Shown here: positions 6,903 to 15,491 of the stretch, in pieces
Position numbering within the stretch: position 1 is the first letter of the stretch
Layout of the letters: each line of letters begins with the position of its first letter
Program-made: the position numbers and the translations under genes
Assembly (NCBI RefSeq): GCF_039544265.1
Contig: NZ_BAABLI010000008.1
Coordinates: 434,001 to 498,000, forward strand
DNA: 64,000 nucleotides
Direction of reading: 5' to 3'
Origin: Corallincola platygyrae
GTDB lineage: Bacteria > Pseudomonadota > Gammaproteobacteria > Enterobacterales > Neiellaceae
The notes under the pieces: model-generated
Told to the model about the DNA's origin: nothing
Databases searched by the model: none
What the model saw: only the letters and a program-made list of their open reading frames with translations

Positions 6903-9356
6903 ATGGCGAGGAAGTTTTTCAGTATCCGCTGGCAGTTTTCTGCGGCACTGGTTCTGCTGTTACTGATTCTTATCAGTAGCCTGCACTTCCTTTCTCTTTC
7001 GCAAATGGAAAGTCAGCTAGAGACTCAGCTGGCAGATGCCACTAAAGCACAACAAAAAACCTTCCTGACCCTGTCTGAGCTGATGGCAGATCGCGTGATT
7101 GAGTTCAGTGACATTGTGATGGGGGAGAGTGATGTCAGGGAGTTGGCGCCCGCTGAGGCAAAACAAGTTATCAGTTCCGCTGTCGCGCGATACTGGGCTG
7201 ATAACCACCTGATATGGCGGCTTGAGTCGGCCTGGTTGTTTGGCGCCAACCGATCCTTGTGGGGGGCATGGGGGAAAGGCAAACAGCCGCCGCCTTGGAT
7301 CTGGTTAGAAGAGATCATGGTCAAGGTCAATTACATCTCCCGTATCGGCTGCGACAAATCCTGTGTTTATTACGTCGGTGTGCCTGTCAACTTAGGCGAA
7401 CAGGGTGTTGGAGCCTTGGTAATGACCATCTCGTTGATGGACCTGGTCATTGCATTGCGTCACTCTCATCAAATTGACCTGGCTATCATCGCTGAACGCA
7501 ACCAATATGAGCATGAGCCAATTGGCTATCTGGGCAGTTGGCAGGCGGGTATATCTTCGCTGTCTTCCAAAGACAGGTACCTGCCACTATTGGAACAGGT
7601 TTCCTCTCGCTTCAGTCTCTATCAACTGTCTAAACACGCCATAACGGTGAGAGATAAACAGCCGGTTCGCCTCTCTGCACTTAAAATCAGTGACCCTGTC
7701 GCCCAGCTTGAAGCGGGTTATCTGGTCATTATCGATGACGTATCATCACAAGAGCAGGCGATCACGCAATATAAAAAACGGAGCCTGATGCTGTCGGCTT
7801 TCGTGATGCTTGGTGGGTTGTTGATAGGCTGGGTTCCCCTGACGCATATTGCCAGCCGGGCCAACATGCTGGCGCGTGTGATGCCCATGGTAGCCGAGCA
7901 GAAATTTACCAGTGTCAGATCGCTGCTGTCTAAGAAGCGTGGAATATTCAATGATGAGTTCTCGGTACTCGATGGTGCGGCCAAGACATTGAATGAACAG
8001 TTAGAGAGTTTAGGGATCCAAGTGGATAAGCGTACCCGCCAGCTGGAAAAAATGGCGATGTACGATGAACTGACTGGTTTGCCTAATCGTCATTTGTTGA
8101 TGCAAACCCTCAGGGAAGACCTGAACAGCATGGCGGCGAATAATCTGCAGGAGGCCGTTGTCCTGATTGACCTTGACGACTTTAAGCGAGTCAACGACAC
8201 GTTGGGGCACAGAGCCGGTGATGAGCTGCTGCAAATCATGGCGAATCGCTTGCGTCGAAGAGTATGTCAGACATTCTTCCTGGGTCGTTTTGGAGGTGAT
8301 GAGTTCACGGTGTTGCTCCGCCTGAAGGAGGGTGTAGATTTGGGAGAGGAGCTCAGTCATCTGCTCGTTGAGATAAGTGAGCCGGTGAACCTGCAGCAAC
8401 AGACATTAGTCATCAAGAGCAGCATTGGTGTCGCCCTGGCTATCAATAATGAAGTCGATCCTGAAACTCTGATTCGTCAAGCCGATACAGCGCTTTACAA
8501 AGCTAAAGCCAGTGGCAGGAACCAGTTCCGCCTGTTTGATGAAGATATGGCAACGGAAGCCCATCAGAAACTTGCGATGGAGTCTGAGTTAAGACGAGCA
8601 GTTCAGGAACAGGAGTTTTGCCTGTTCCTGCAGCCTCAGATCCAATTGAAAACGCGAAAGCTGGCTGGCTTTGAGGCTCTCATCCGCTGGCGCCACCCCG
8701 AAAAAGGCATGGTCTTCCCAGACCAGTTTATTCCCCAGTTAGAAAACAGCGAACACATCGTGCCGGTAGGGTATTGGACCATAGAGCACAGTATGGAGAT
8801 CATTAAGGCGCTCGAACATGAGGGATATCCTGGCCTCAAGATCGCAGTTAATCTTACTTCGCACCAGTTTGATGACAAAAAGCTCCCCAAATTTATATCT
8901 GACTGTCTCGCCAAATACGAACTCAAAGCCGAGCAGATAGAACTTGAACTAACGGAAAACACGCTGATTGGTGATATGAGTGAAGTCATGTCACAGATGC
9001 AGGAGTTGCGTGATCTGGGGGTGTCTATTGCCATTGATGATTTTGGTACTGGCTACTCATCTTTGGAATATTTACGCCGCTTGCCCGTCGATATTCTAAA
9101 AATTGACCGCTCTTTTGTGATGGAGCTGGATACAGATGAAACCGATCGGCAGCTGGTTGAAACCATTATCGCTATGGCTTCTAATCTGCGTATCCATGTG
9201 GTCGCTGAAGGTATCGAGAAACATGAGCATATAGAGTTCCTGGCCGAGAATAACTGTGAATTTGGCCAGGGTTATTACATCTGCCGTCCGGTGGATGAAC
9301 AGAAACTACTGATTAGCTTGAACCAACAGCTGGTGAATGGTCGCTGGTTAGGGTGA
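6903..9356 (+). CDS. Membrane GGDEF-EAL protein with periplasmic sensor
   Basis: An 817-residue c-di-GMP enzyme. An N-terminal helix (about 12-30) is followed by a periplasmic sensor domain (about 35-290), a second helix (about 295-315), a HAMP-like linker, a GGDEF domain (about 385-545) and an EAL domain (about 557-810). Both catalytic cores look intact: RFGGDEF at about 461-467, and in the phosphodiesterase half FEALIRW, IAIDDFGTGYSS and VVAEGIE. It could therefore synthesise or degrade c-di-GMP depending on input. It starts 18 nt after the porin-like gene with GGAG upstream, so it is the third gene of the operon. The periplasmic part is the obvious place for a signal from the two upstream envelope proteins. 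Confidence 0.92.
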   Translation: MARKFFSIRWQFSAALVLLLLILISSLHFLSLSQMESQLETQLADATKAQQKTFLTLSELMADRVIEFSDIVMGESDVRELAPAEAKQVISSAVARYWADNHLIWRLESAWLFGANRSLWGAWGKGKQPPPWIWLEEIMVKVNYISRIGCDKSCVYYVGVPVNLGEQGVGALVMTISLMDLVIALRHSHQIDLAIIAERNQYEHEPIGYLGSWQAGISSLSSKDRYLPLLEQVSSRFSLYQLSKHAITVRDKQPVRLSALKISDPVAQLEAGYLVIIDDVSSQEQAITQYKKRSLMLSAFVMLGGLLIGWVPLTHIASRANMLARVMPMVAEQKFTSVRSLLSKKRGIFNDEFSVLDGAAKTLNEQLESLGIQVDKRTRQLEKMAMYDELTGLPNRHLLMQTLREDLNSMAANNLQEAVVLIDLDDFKRVNDTLGHRAGDELLQIMANRLRRRVCQTFFLGRFGGDEFTVLLRLKEGVDLGEELSHLLVEISEPVNLQQQTLVIKSSIGVALAINNEVDPETLIRQADTALYKAKASGRNQFRLFDEDMATEAHQKLAMESELRRAVQEQEFCLFLQPQIQLKTRKLAGFEALIRWRHPEKGMVFPDQFIPQLENSEHIVPVGYWTIEHSMEIIKALEHEGYPGLKIAVNLTSHQFDDKKLPKFISDCLAKYELKAEQIELELTENTLIGDMSEVMSQMQELRDLGVSIAIDDFGTGYSSLEYLRRLPVDILKIDRSFVMELDTDETDRQLVETIIAMASNLRIHVVAEGIEKHEHIEFLAENNCEFGQGYYICRPVDEQKLLISLNQQLVNGRWLG

Positions 9357-9364
9357 GCTTGATT

Positions 9365-10129
9365 TTAGTCCGCTTGGTCGCTGCTGTTTGATGATTTGGG
9401 CGTTGCTGCTTCCGACTCTGATGGGGATTCAGTGGACCCCTTCTCCTGCTCCATGATCTGTTGCGCTTTTCTTTTTTCTGCCTGTCGCAGTAGATAGAGG
9501 GTGTCGCTGCCTAATCGTTTGGACACATGCTGTGGCAGATCTTCAATCACGTAGTCTCCCTGCTGCTGGATCACCAGCTTGACGTATTTGGGAATGGATA
9601 TACCGTCAATCTTAGTGACCTCTACCTTCTCCTGCAGATAACGCATCAGCTTGTTTACTGCATTATTGGTGTATATCAACAGTGCTTTGTCCGCAGGCTC
9701 TTCCGACTTATCCGTGTATTCGATGAACTCTTTGAGGTTGCGAATATGTACCAAGCGACGCATGGTGCCGGGATCCCATAAACTGAAATCCATTTTGTGA
9801 TTGAGCCTGTGATACTCGTCTACCTCTTTTCCTTCCAGGTATGGAAAACAGTGGACCTCAAATCCCCAATCAGTAAATAACTGATATACCGCCAGTTTAG
9901 GTTTTCTTTCTTGGTGCGTGTAGGGATCTCTCAGCCGATGCATGTTCCAGTTGCGCTTATTGAGAATGTGCCTGAGGGCGTGGTCAAAGCCTTGCTTGTA
10001 TAGACCATCGATCTCATTGGCCGCAGAAGCGATTTTTTGGAACAGCGGTGGAATGTCGCCCCAGGTTGATTTGTGTTTGAGCTGGGTGATCTGCTTGAGG
10101 GTTAACAACTTGGGTGGTGCTGGCGGCAA
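9365..10129 (-). CDS. Hypothetical protein, unknown family
   Basis: About 254 residues that I do not recognise. It is soluble, has no signal peptide or membrane segment, is rich in Lys, Arg, His and aromatic residues (RNWNMHRLRDPYTHQ, HKMDFSLWDPGTMRR), and ends in a low-complexity acidic/Ser tail (SESEAATPKSSNSS). The middle resembles a nucleic-acid-associated or nuclease-like fold only in general composition, so I give no function. The only start compatible with the full frame is TTG at 10129, with a weak ribosome site; an in-frame stop lies shortly upstream, so the true start is uncertain. It is convergent with the GGDEF-EAL gene, leaving 8 nt between stops. Confidence 0.6.
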   Translation of the reverse strand: MPPAPPKLLTLKQITQLKHKSTWGDIPPLFQKIASAANEIDGLYKQGFDHALRHILNKRNWNMHRLRDPYTHQERKPKLAVYQLFTDWGFEVHCFPYLEGKEVDEYHRLNHKMDFSLWDPGTMRRLVHIRNLKEFIEYTDKSEEPADKALLIYTNNAVNKLMRYLQEKVEVTKIDGISIPKYVKLVIQQQGDYVIEDLPQHVSKRLGSDTLYLLRQAEKRKAQQIMEQEKGSTESPSESEAATPKSSNSSDQAD

Positions 10130-10202
10130 GGCAAGAATCTCAGTATTAAATCATGACGCAAATATAACGCCGCCAGCATCGATTGGCTAACAGTGATTGA
10201 AG

Positions 10203-10799
10203 TTACGCCGCCATTCTGCGACGACGTAAACGAATATCTTTGATCACAAACGCAGGGCGAGTTTGCTTCAGATAACGGATCTGCTCTTCGGTCATATCAC
10301 CCACAGGCAGTTGTAGCACCCGGCTGGTAAGTTTTGGTCTGGCCCATTGATGGATGGCAAACCCTTTGTATACATCGTCAGGCTTTTCATTTTCATCTGG
10401 ATTGCGAACAAGCACGTGGTTTTCCAGAAGTGCGCGCACGGCGGGTTCTCTGTCTGGAAGGTTGATAGTACTTAGGCGCTGAATAAAGAACTCTCGTAGA
10501 ATGGCGCGTTCCTGATGGTCCAGCATTGCAATTTTATCATCGATGCCTGCTTTGACTATTTTTTGACGCTTGCGGTTCAACCAGACATTAAGTACTTCCG
10601 ACGCGGTTTCGCACAGAAAAATGGCCGAAATTAGAAAAAAAAGAATACCCAGAAGCGGTGCGATCTCTTGCACCACCTGGCTTAGGCCAAAGCGCTGAAT
10701 AATGCGGTCTGGACTGAATAGCATCAGTGCGCTTGCTGCCCAAACCCAGATCAGTAGTTTTCTGGGTTGTAGAAATTGATTCCAATTGGATTGAGACAT
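10203..10799 (-). CDS. SieB-like (superinfection exclusion B family) membrane protein
   Basis: About 198 residues with two hydrophobic helices near the N terminus (LLIWVWAASALMLFSP and IAPLLGILFFLISAIFLCE) followed by a charged cytoplasmic part. The arrangement and the helical segment after the second helix (RQKIVKAGIDDKIAMLDHQE) match the superinfection exclusion protein B family. In phage P22, SieB aborts infection by other phages, but chromosomal homologues outside prophages have no proven role. No phage genes lie nearby. The start at 10799 (MSQSNWNQF) has GGAAGC upstream; an upstream ATG at 10829 would add ten residues. Divergent from the LetA genes. Confidence 0.6.
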   Translation of the reverse strand: MSQSNWNQFLQPRKLLIWVWAASALMLFSPDRIIQRFGLSQVVQEIAPLLGILFFLISAIFLCETASEVLNVWLNRKRQKIVKAGIDDKIAMLDHQERAILREFFIQRLSTINLPDREPAVRALLENHVLVRNPDENEKPDDVYKGFAIHQWARPKLTSRVLQLPVGDMTEEQIRYLKQTRPAFVIKDIRLRRRRMAA

Positions 10800-10999
10800 G
10801 TTCTTGCTTCCGTCAAAGTGGTGACACATCCAATGAAAAGCAATAACTGTGCCTACAAAACAGTGACGAGATATCGATAATTAACTATTCACTTTAATAT
10901 TCATCAGCTTCGACTTGAGCCGCTGTAACGTTTTTATCTATAGTGGGTTTAACTTTCATATGGTGACAGCAATTCACGCAGTAAGGGGAAATCGCGGCG

Positions 11000-11638
11000 G
11001 TGTCGACGCAAAAAGGGATTCCATCTGCCAAAGGGCATCTGATTGCTTGTCATGAGTGTGACCTGCTTGTTGAGCTGCCGCATCACAAAGTGGGGACCCG
11101 CTTAACTTGCCCTAACTGCGGCTACGTCCTGTGTGACTCCAGGCACGAAGCCCTCACTAAAACATTAGCCGCATCGTTGGCGGCGCTTATTCTTTTCATA
11201 CCCGCCAATTTTTTGCCCATCATGGCAATCAAAATCGGTGAATTTGGTCAAAGCACCACGGTACTCGAAGGTGCTCGCTTGATGTGGCGGGGCGAGTATT
11301 ACTGGGTCGCTTTTATGGTATTGCTCACTGCGTTTATTGTGCCACTACTAGAACTCTCTTTATTAGCAAGCATCAGTATTTTGGCCAAATTGCGTAAAGG
11401 AATCCGGTTTGTCGCGATGGCAACCAAGACCTACCAGAAGATTCGTAGCTGGGGCATGCTTGAGGTCTACATGTTTGGCATCCTAGTATCGATTGTGAAG
11501 CTGGTCGACCTTGCTGATTTAGTGGTTAATGGTGGCTTGTACTGCTTTTCTGGGCTGCTTTTCTGTGCCACTTATGCTGCCGCCAGTTTTGACCCCCATG
11601 AGGTCTGGGAGATCGTCGATGACGTCAAAAACGACTGA
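11000..11638 (+). CDS. LetA/PqiA-type membrane protein, first half
   Basis: A 212-residue PqiA-domain protein. An N-terminal zinc-ribbon (CHECDLL ... CPNCG, residues 18-41) is followed by about four membrane helices (for example LAALILFIPANFLPIMAI). LetA in E. coli is one chain of about 427 residues with two such modules; here they are separate genes. Partnered with the MCE protein downstream, it should sit in the inner membrane and load or unload lipids for the LetB tunnel. The start is GTG at 11000. The next gene begins inside its last codons (20-nt overlap). Named by position and domain; PqiA itself is an alternative, but the seven-domain partner favours LetA. Confidence 0.85.
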   Translation: MSTQKGIPSAKGHLIACHECDLLVELPHHKVGTRLTCPNCGYVLCDSRHEALTKTLAASLAALILFIPANFLPIMAIKIGEFGQSTTVLEGARLMWRGEYYWVAFMVLLTAFIVPLLELSLLASISILAKLRKGIRFVAMATKTYQKIRSWGMLEVYMFGILVSIVKLVDLADLVVNGGLYCFSGLLFCATYAAASFDPHEVWEIVDDVKND

Positions 11639-12275
11639 GCCAAGAGCGGGACAGCGTGCCATCGATAAAGGTTTGGTGCTTTGCCACGACTGCCACAAAT
11701 TAAACCGCTGGCACCATCAACTTAAACACGCTGTGCAGCGTTGTAGCCGATGTGGTGCTGAGCTCCATCCCAGAAAGCCCAATTCGTTGGCAAGAACCTG
11801 GGCTCTTTCCATTACCGCGGCGCTCTGTCTTATTCCCGCTAATGTGCTGCCGATCATGACAGTGATAACACTTGGTCAGGGGCAGTCAGATACCATTATG
11901 TCTGGGGTTATTACCCTTATTCAGTTCGAGATGTACCCCATTGCGCTGGTGGTTTTTATTGCCTCAGTGGCTGTGCCAGCAATGAAGCTGTTTGGTATCT
12001 GGTGGCTGTGTTTGTCGGTTCAATTTGGTTGGAACAGCAGCCGTCAACAACGGACAAAAATGTACCGAATGGTTGAGTTTATCGGCAAGTGGTCGATGCT
12101 CGATGTGTTTGTGATAGCGATATTGGTGGCCCTGGTAAATTTGGGGGCGATAGCCACGATTGAAGCAGGCCACGGCGCGACAGCCTTCTGTTTGGCAGTC
12201 GTCATAACGATTTTTGCGGCGGAGAGTTTTGACAGCCGCTTGATTTGGGATCAGGAAGAAAAACAAGATGAGTGA
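11619..12275 (+). CDS. LetA/PqiA-type membrane protein, second half
   Basis: About 218 residues with a second zinc-ribbon (CHDCHKLNRWHH ... CSRCG) and four membrane helices with the same PANVLPIM signature as its neighbour. It corresponds to the C-terminal module of single-chain LetA. The ATG at 11619 is favoured over an upstream frame start at 11529 because GGGAG precedes it by 8 nt and the zinc ribbon then begins near the N terminus, as in the upstream module. It overlaps both neighbours (20 nt with the first half, 8 nt with letB), so the three are almost certainly translated as a coupled unit. Confidence 0.85.
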   Translation: MTSKTTEPRAGQRAIDKGLVLCHDCHKLNRWHHQLKHAVQRCSRCGAELHPRKPNSLARTWALSITAALCLIPANVLPIMTVITLGQGQSDTIMSGVITLIQFEMYPIALVVFIASVAVPAMKLFGIWWLCLSVQFGWNSSRQQRTKMYRMVEFIGKWSMLDVFVIAILVALVNLGAIATIEAGHGATAFCLAVVITIFAAESFDSRLIWDQEEKQDE

Positions 12276-14997
12276 TGTTGAAAAAGGGCATGGTTCTGAG
12301 CCCCAGGAAGATATTGCTGAGGCGATAGTCGAGCATCGCAAAGGGATTTCAATGGTGTGGCTACTGCCACTTTTGGCATTAGCGATTGGTGGTTGGTTGG
12401 TTTACAAAAGCTTTACTGAAGCCAAGCTCCCTATCGATATCGAGTTTTCCACCGGTGAAGGGATCATCGAAGGTAAGACCGAAGTCAGGTACAAAGGCTT
12501 TACCATTGGTGTTGTCGATAAGCTTGTCCTTAAACCCTCTCTGGATGGTGTTGTCGCTACTGTGTTGTTTGAGCGTGAAGCTCGTGAAGCTATCGTGGAC
12601 GATACCCTGTTTTGGCTGGTTAAACCTGAGGTTAGCCTGGCTGGTGTATCTGGTTTGGACACCTTACTGTCGGGAAATTACATCGCAATCAGCCCTGGCA
12701 GTGAAACCAAGATCAAGAACAAGTTTGTGGCATTGGAAGATCCGCCACCTATGAGTGAAGAAACGCCAGGCCTGCACTTAACGCTTTATAGCGATGCTCT
12801 GGATAGCATTTCGGAAGGCTCGCCGGTTCTATATCGCCAGCTTACGGTCGGTTCCGTCACCGACTACACCCTAACTGCTGATGGCCACAGGGTGCAGGTG
12901 CAGATACATATTCTTCCTGAGTTTGAACATCTGGTTAAAAAAGATACTCGCTTCTGGAACATCTCTGGTATCGATATCAGTGGAGGCTTGGACGGCTTTC
13001 ATGTCGATGTTGGCTCTGTCGCTACCATAGTAGCCGGGGGCATTGCTTTCTCCGAACCTGTTAACTCCTACATGACTGAGCTTGCTGAAGATGGAGATTC
13101 TTTCCGCTTACATAAAAACTTTTCGGAGGCAGAAACTGGCATCGAGGTACAAATCTACTTCTCAAATGCCAGCGGCATCTTACCGGGTAAAACCAAGATT
13201 AAATTTAAAGGTTACGAGCTTGGAACCGTTGAGGATGTTGAGTTCGATAAGAACATGCGTGGCGCCATGATCACCGCTCACTTAGATCCTAAAGCTGAAG
13301 TGGCAATGTTCGAAAAAACCCAGTTTTGGTTAGTCAGGCCAAAACTATCTGTGGGCGCTGTTCAGGATCTCGATGCCCTTATCTCTGGGCCTTATATTTC
13401 AATAGCTCCTTCCAGCGAAGGTGAGAAAACAACCGATTTTGTAGCCAGATCGGAAGCGCCTCCAATGAGTTGGGATGTGCCGGGATTACACCTTGTTATC
13501 AGTGCGGACTCTATCGGAGCACTAGAGCGAGGCGCGCCCATCTATTATAAGCGCCTGCTGGCCGGGTCGGTTCAGAATATTGAACTTCAACCTGATGGTA
13601 AGAAAGTCGATGTTACCGTTCATATTCGTCGCAAATTTGCTCATCTGGTTAATGATAAAACCCGTTTCTGGCATGCAGGAGGCATCGACGTTGAGGGAAA
13701 CTTGCGTGGCATTAAAGTTCGCACTTACTCGGTTGTTGCCATGCTTGCAGGCGGTCTCGCTTTCGATACGCCACTGACAAAGGATGAGCCTAAGCCTGTT
13801 AAGAACGGCCATACATACCTCTTGTATCAGGATTATCGCCATGCTCATGCGGACCGTATCGATAACGTCATAGATAAATCTGCCCCTGGTCTTTATCTGG
13901 TGTTGGATACACCAGAGCCTGGAGGCTTGCAGCTTGGAGCGCCTGTGAGCTATCTGAATCTGGATGTGGGTGAGGTTATTGGATTGGAACTGAATGAAAA
14001 TGATGATGGTGTCAGAGTTCACTTACGCATCGAACCTCGCTTTTCTCATCTGGTAAAAGAGGGCAGCCATTTCTGGCGGTCAGGAGGGATCCAAGTAGAA
14101 GGTGGTTTAGACGGAATCGAAGTAAAAACCCCATCTTTGATTTCAATGATACTGGGTGGCGTCAGCTTCGACACGCCATCTGAGTTTATGCAAACTCCGT
14201 TAGCCAAGAACGATGCTAACTACCCGCTATTCGACAGTTGGGAGCTTGCTCACGAGAAAGGATTGGAGGTCACTGTCTACTTCGAGAACGGTGATGGTGT
14301 TAAAGCAGGTACCGAGTTAAAACACGAAGGTATTGTCATTGGCCGGGTCAAGTCGGTGGCCTTGGACGAGTCACTTCGAGGTGTGAATGTGACTCTGTTG
14401 ATTGACCAGTTTGCTGAGAAAATCGCAGTCGAGGGCACTCAGTTTTGGATCGTGCGACCTGAGCTTGGCTTGGTTCGTACCGCTAACCTGGACACGCTAC
14501 TTAAAGGGGTTTATTTGCGGGTTGTACCGGGTAATGGTGCGGAGACAACTGAGTTTGTCGGTGTGAATCTGCCACCACAGAATCGACATAACCTGACCGG
14601 TTTGAAGTTGGTCGTCGAAACGCCACGCCTAAACTCAATCAAGCGTGGCAATCCTGTGCTGTTTAGGGAAATTCAGGTCGGCAGGGTTGTCGGATATGAG
14701 TTAGCTGACAGTGCTGATCATGTTCGTGTGTTTGTGAATATTGAACCGCGATTTGCACCTCTGGTTCGAGATAACTCGATATTCTATTCTGCGTCGGGTC
14801 TGCAGGTTGACGCAGGCATATTCAGCGGCGTGAAGATTAGAACTGAGTCATTGGAAACACTGATCGCTGGCGGCATTGCATTTGTGACTCCGGATGAGCC
14901 GGGCAAGCAGGCCAGCAATGGTGATAGCTATGTACTTCGAGCTGAGGCAGATGAAGCATGGCTGAAGTGGGCTCCCAAGATCCCATTGGCTAATTAG
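12268..14997 (+). CDS. letB: LetB-type seven-MCE-domain lipid transport protein
   Basis: A 909-residue protein with one N-terminal anchor helix (about 28-47, ISMVWLLPLLALAIGGWLVY) and seven tandem MCE domains, each with the pattern G-x-VxYxxxxxGxV followed by an FW motif (TLFWLVKP, TRFWNISG, TQFWLVRP, TRFWHAGG, SHFWRSGG, TQFWIVRP, SIFYSASG). E. coli LetB (YebT, 877 residues) also has seven MCE domains and forms a hexameric tunnel across the periplasm; PqiB has only three. It is the third gene of a letA-letA-letB operon and is followed after 2 nt by an HPPK-like gene. The count of seven identifies it as LetB rather than PqiB. Confidence 0.93.
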   Translation: MSDVEKGHGSEPQEDIAEAIVEHRKGISMVWLLPLLALAIGGWLVYKSFTEAKLPIDIEFSTGEGIIEGKTEVRYKGFTIGVVDKLVLKPSLDGVVATVLFEREAREAIVDDTLFWLVKPEVSLAGVSGLDTLLSGNYIAISPGSETKIKNKFVALEDPPPMSEETPGLHLTLYSDALDSISEGSPVLYRQLTVGSVTDYTLTADGHRVQVQIHILPEFEHLVKKDTRFWNISGIDISGGLDGFHVDVGSVATIVAGGIAFSEPVNSYMTELAEDGDSFRLHKNFSEAETGIEVQIYFSNASGILPGKTKIKFKGYELGTVEDVEFDKNMRGAMITAHLDPKAEVAMFEKTQFWLVRPKLSVGAVQDLDALISGPYISIAPSSEGEKTTDFVARSEAPPMSWDVPGLHLVISADSIGALERGAPIYYKRLLAGSVQNIELQPDGKKVDVTVHIRRKFAHLVNDKTRFWHAGGIDVEGNLRGIKVRTYSVVAMLAGGLAFDTPLTKDEPKPVKNGHTYLLYQDYRHAHADRIDNVIDKSAPGLYLVLDTPEPGGLQLGAPVSYLNLDVGEVIGLELNENDDGVRVHLRIEPRFSHLVKEGSHFWRSGGIQVEGGLDGIEVKTPSLISMILGGVSFDTPSEFMQTPLAKNDANYPLFDSWELAHEKGLEVTVYFENGDGVKAGTELKHEGIVIGRVKSVALDESLRGVNVTLLIDQFAEKIAVEGTQFWIVRPELGLVRTANLDTLLKGVYLRVVPGNGAETTEFVGVNLPPQNRHNLTGLKLVVETPRLNSIKRGNPVLFREIQVGRVVGYELADSADHVRVFVNIEPRFAPLVRDNSIFYSASGLQVDAGIFSGVKIRTESLETLIAGGIAFVTPDEPGKQASNGDSYVLRAEADEAWLKWAPKIPLAN

Positions 14998-14999
14998 TC

Positions 15000-15491
15000 G
15001 TGTATTACCTGTGCAGTATCGGTAGCAATATCGACCCCGAGGAACACGTCGCTCGGGTTGTAAAAGAGCTGGTCACTCGGTTTGGCCGAGTGACCCTTAG
15101 TCCTTTCACCTATACCTCACCGGTTGGGATGGATTCAGAGCACCGCTTTATCAATGCCTTGTTTCTGTTTTACAGCAAAGACACCGAGGCGGAGGTAAAG
15201 CAGGGCTTTAATCTGCTCGAGGCCGTGCATGGCAGAGATCGAGCCGATCAGTTGAGCAGTGTTAAAGATCGCACGCTGGATCTGGATATTCTGCAAACAT
15301 CCCCCACCCCAGATTTCTCACAACCTGAAGAGAGTTACCTGCAGGGGTTGGCGGCTCATCTACTAGAGCAGCAGGCGCTGCCACCTGGAACAGAGTTTGC
15401 CGATATTCGTTTAGGAGCCTTAAAGTTCGGCCACCGAACGGCCACCATCGACTTGGACCCGAGCGCCGGTCATATAGTGGTTGTCGATTAG
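15000..15491 (+). CDS. HPPK (FolK)-like pterin pyrophosphokinase family protein, divergent C terminus
   Basis: 163 residues. The first 100 match 6-hydroxymethyl-dihydropterin pyrophosphokinase: IGSNIDPEEHV near the N terminus, F50-x-N52 in the region of the pterin-binding FxN/YxN segment, E74 with HGRDR, and the metal-binding RTLDLDIL at 91-98. After that the usual HPPK segment (the conserved His-Tyr then an Arg in MxxRxF) is absent and replaced by unrelated sequence, so ATP handling is doubtful. The start is GTG at 15000, two nt after the letB stop. Its 3' end overlaps folM by 72 bp on the opposite strand. It may act in pterin metabolism together with FolM; catalysis is not assured. Confidence 0.7.
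   Translation: MYYLCSIGSNIDPEEHVARVVKELVTRFGRVTLSPFTYTSPVGMDSEHRFINALFLFYSKDTEAEVKQGFNLLEAVHGRDRADQLSSVKDRTLDLDILQTSPTPDFSQPEESYLQGLAAHLLEQQALPPGTEFADIRLGALKFGHRTATIDLDPSAGHIVVVD

Noticed and set aside
10203..10799. Remnant prophage marked by SieB-like protein
   Set aside because: No integrase, capsid, tail, lysis or att-like repeats on either side, and the surrounding genes are ordinary chromosomal ones.
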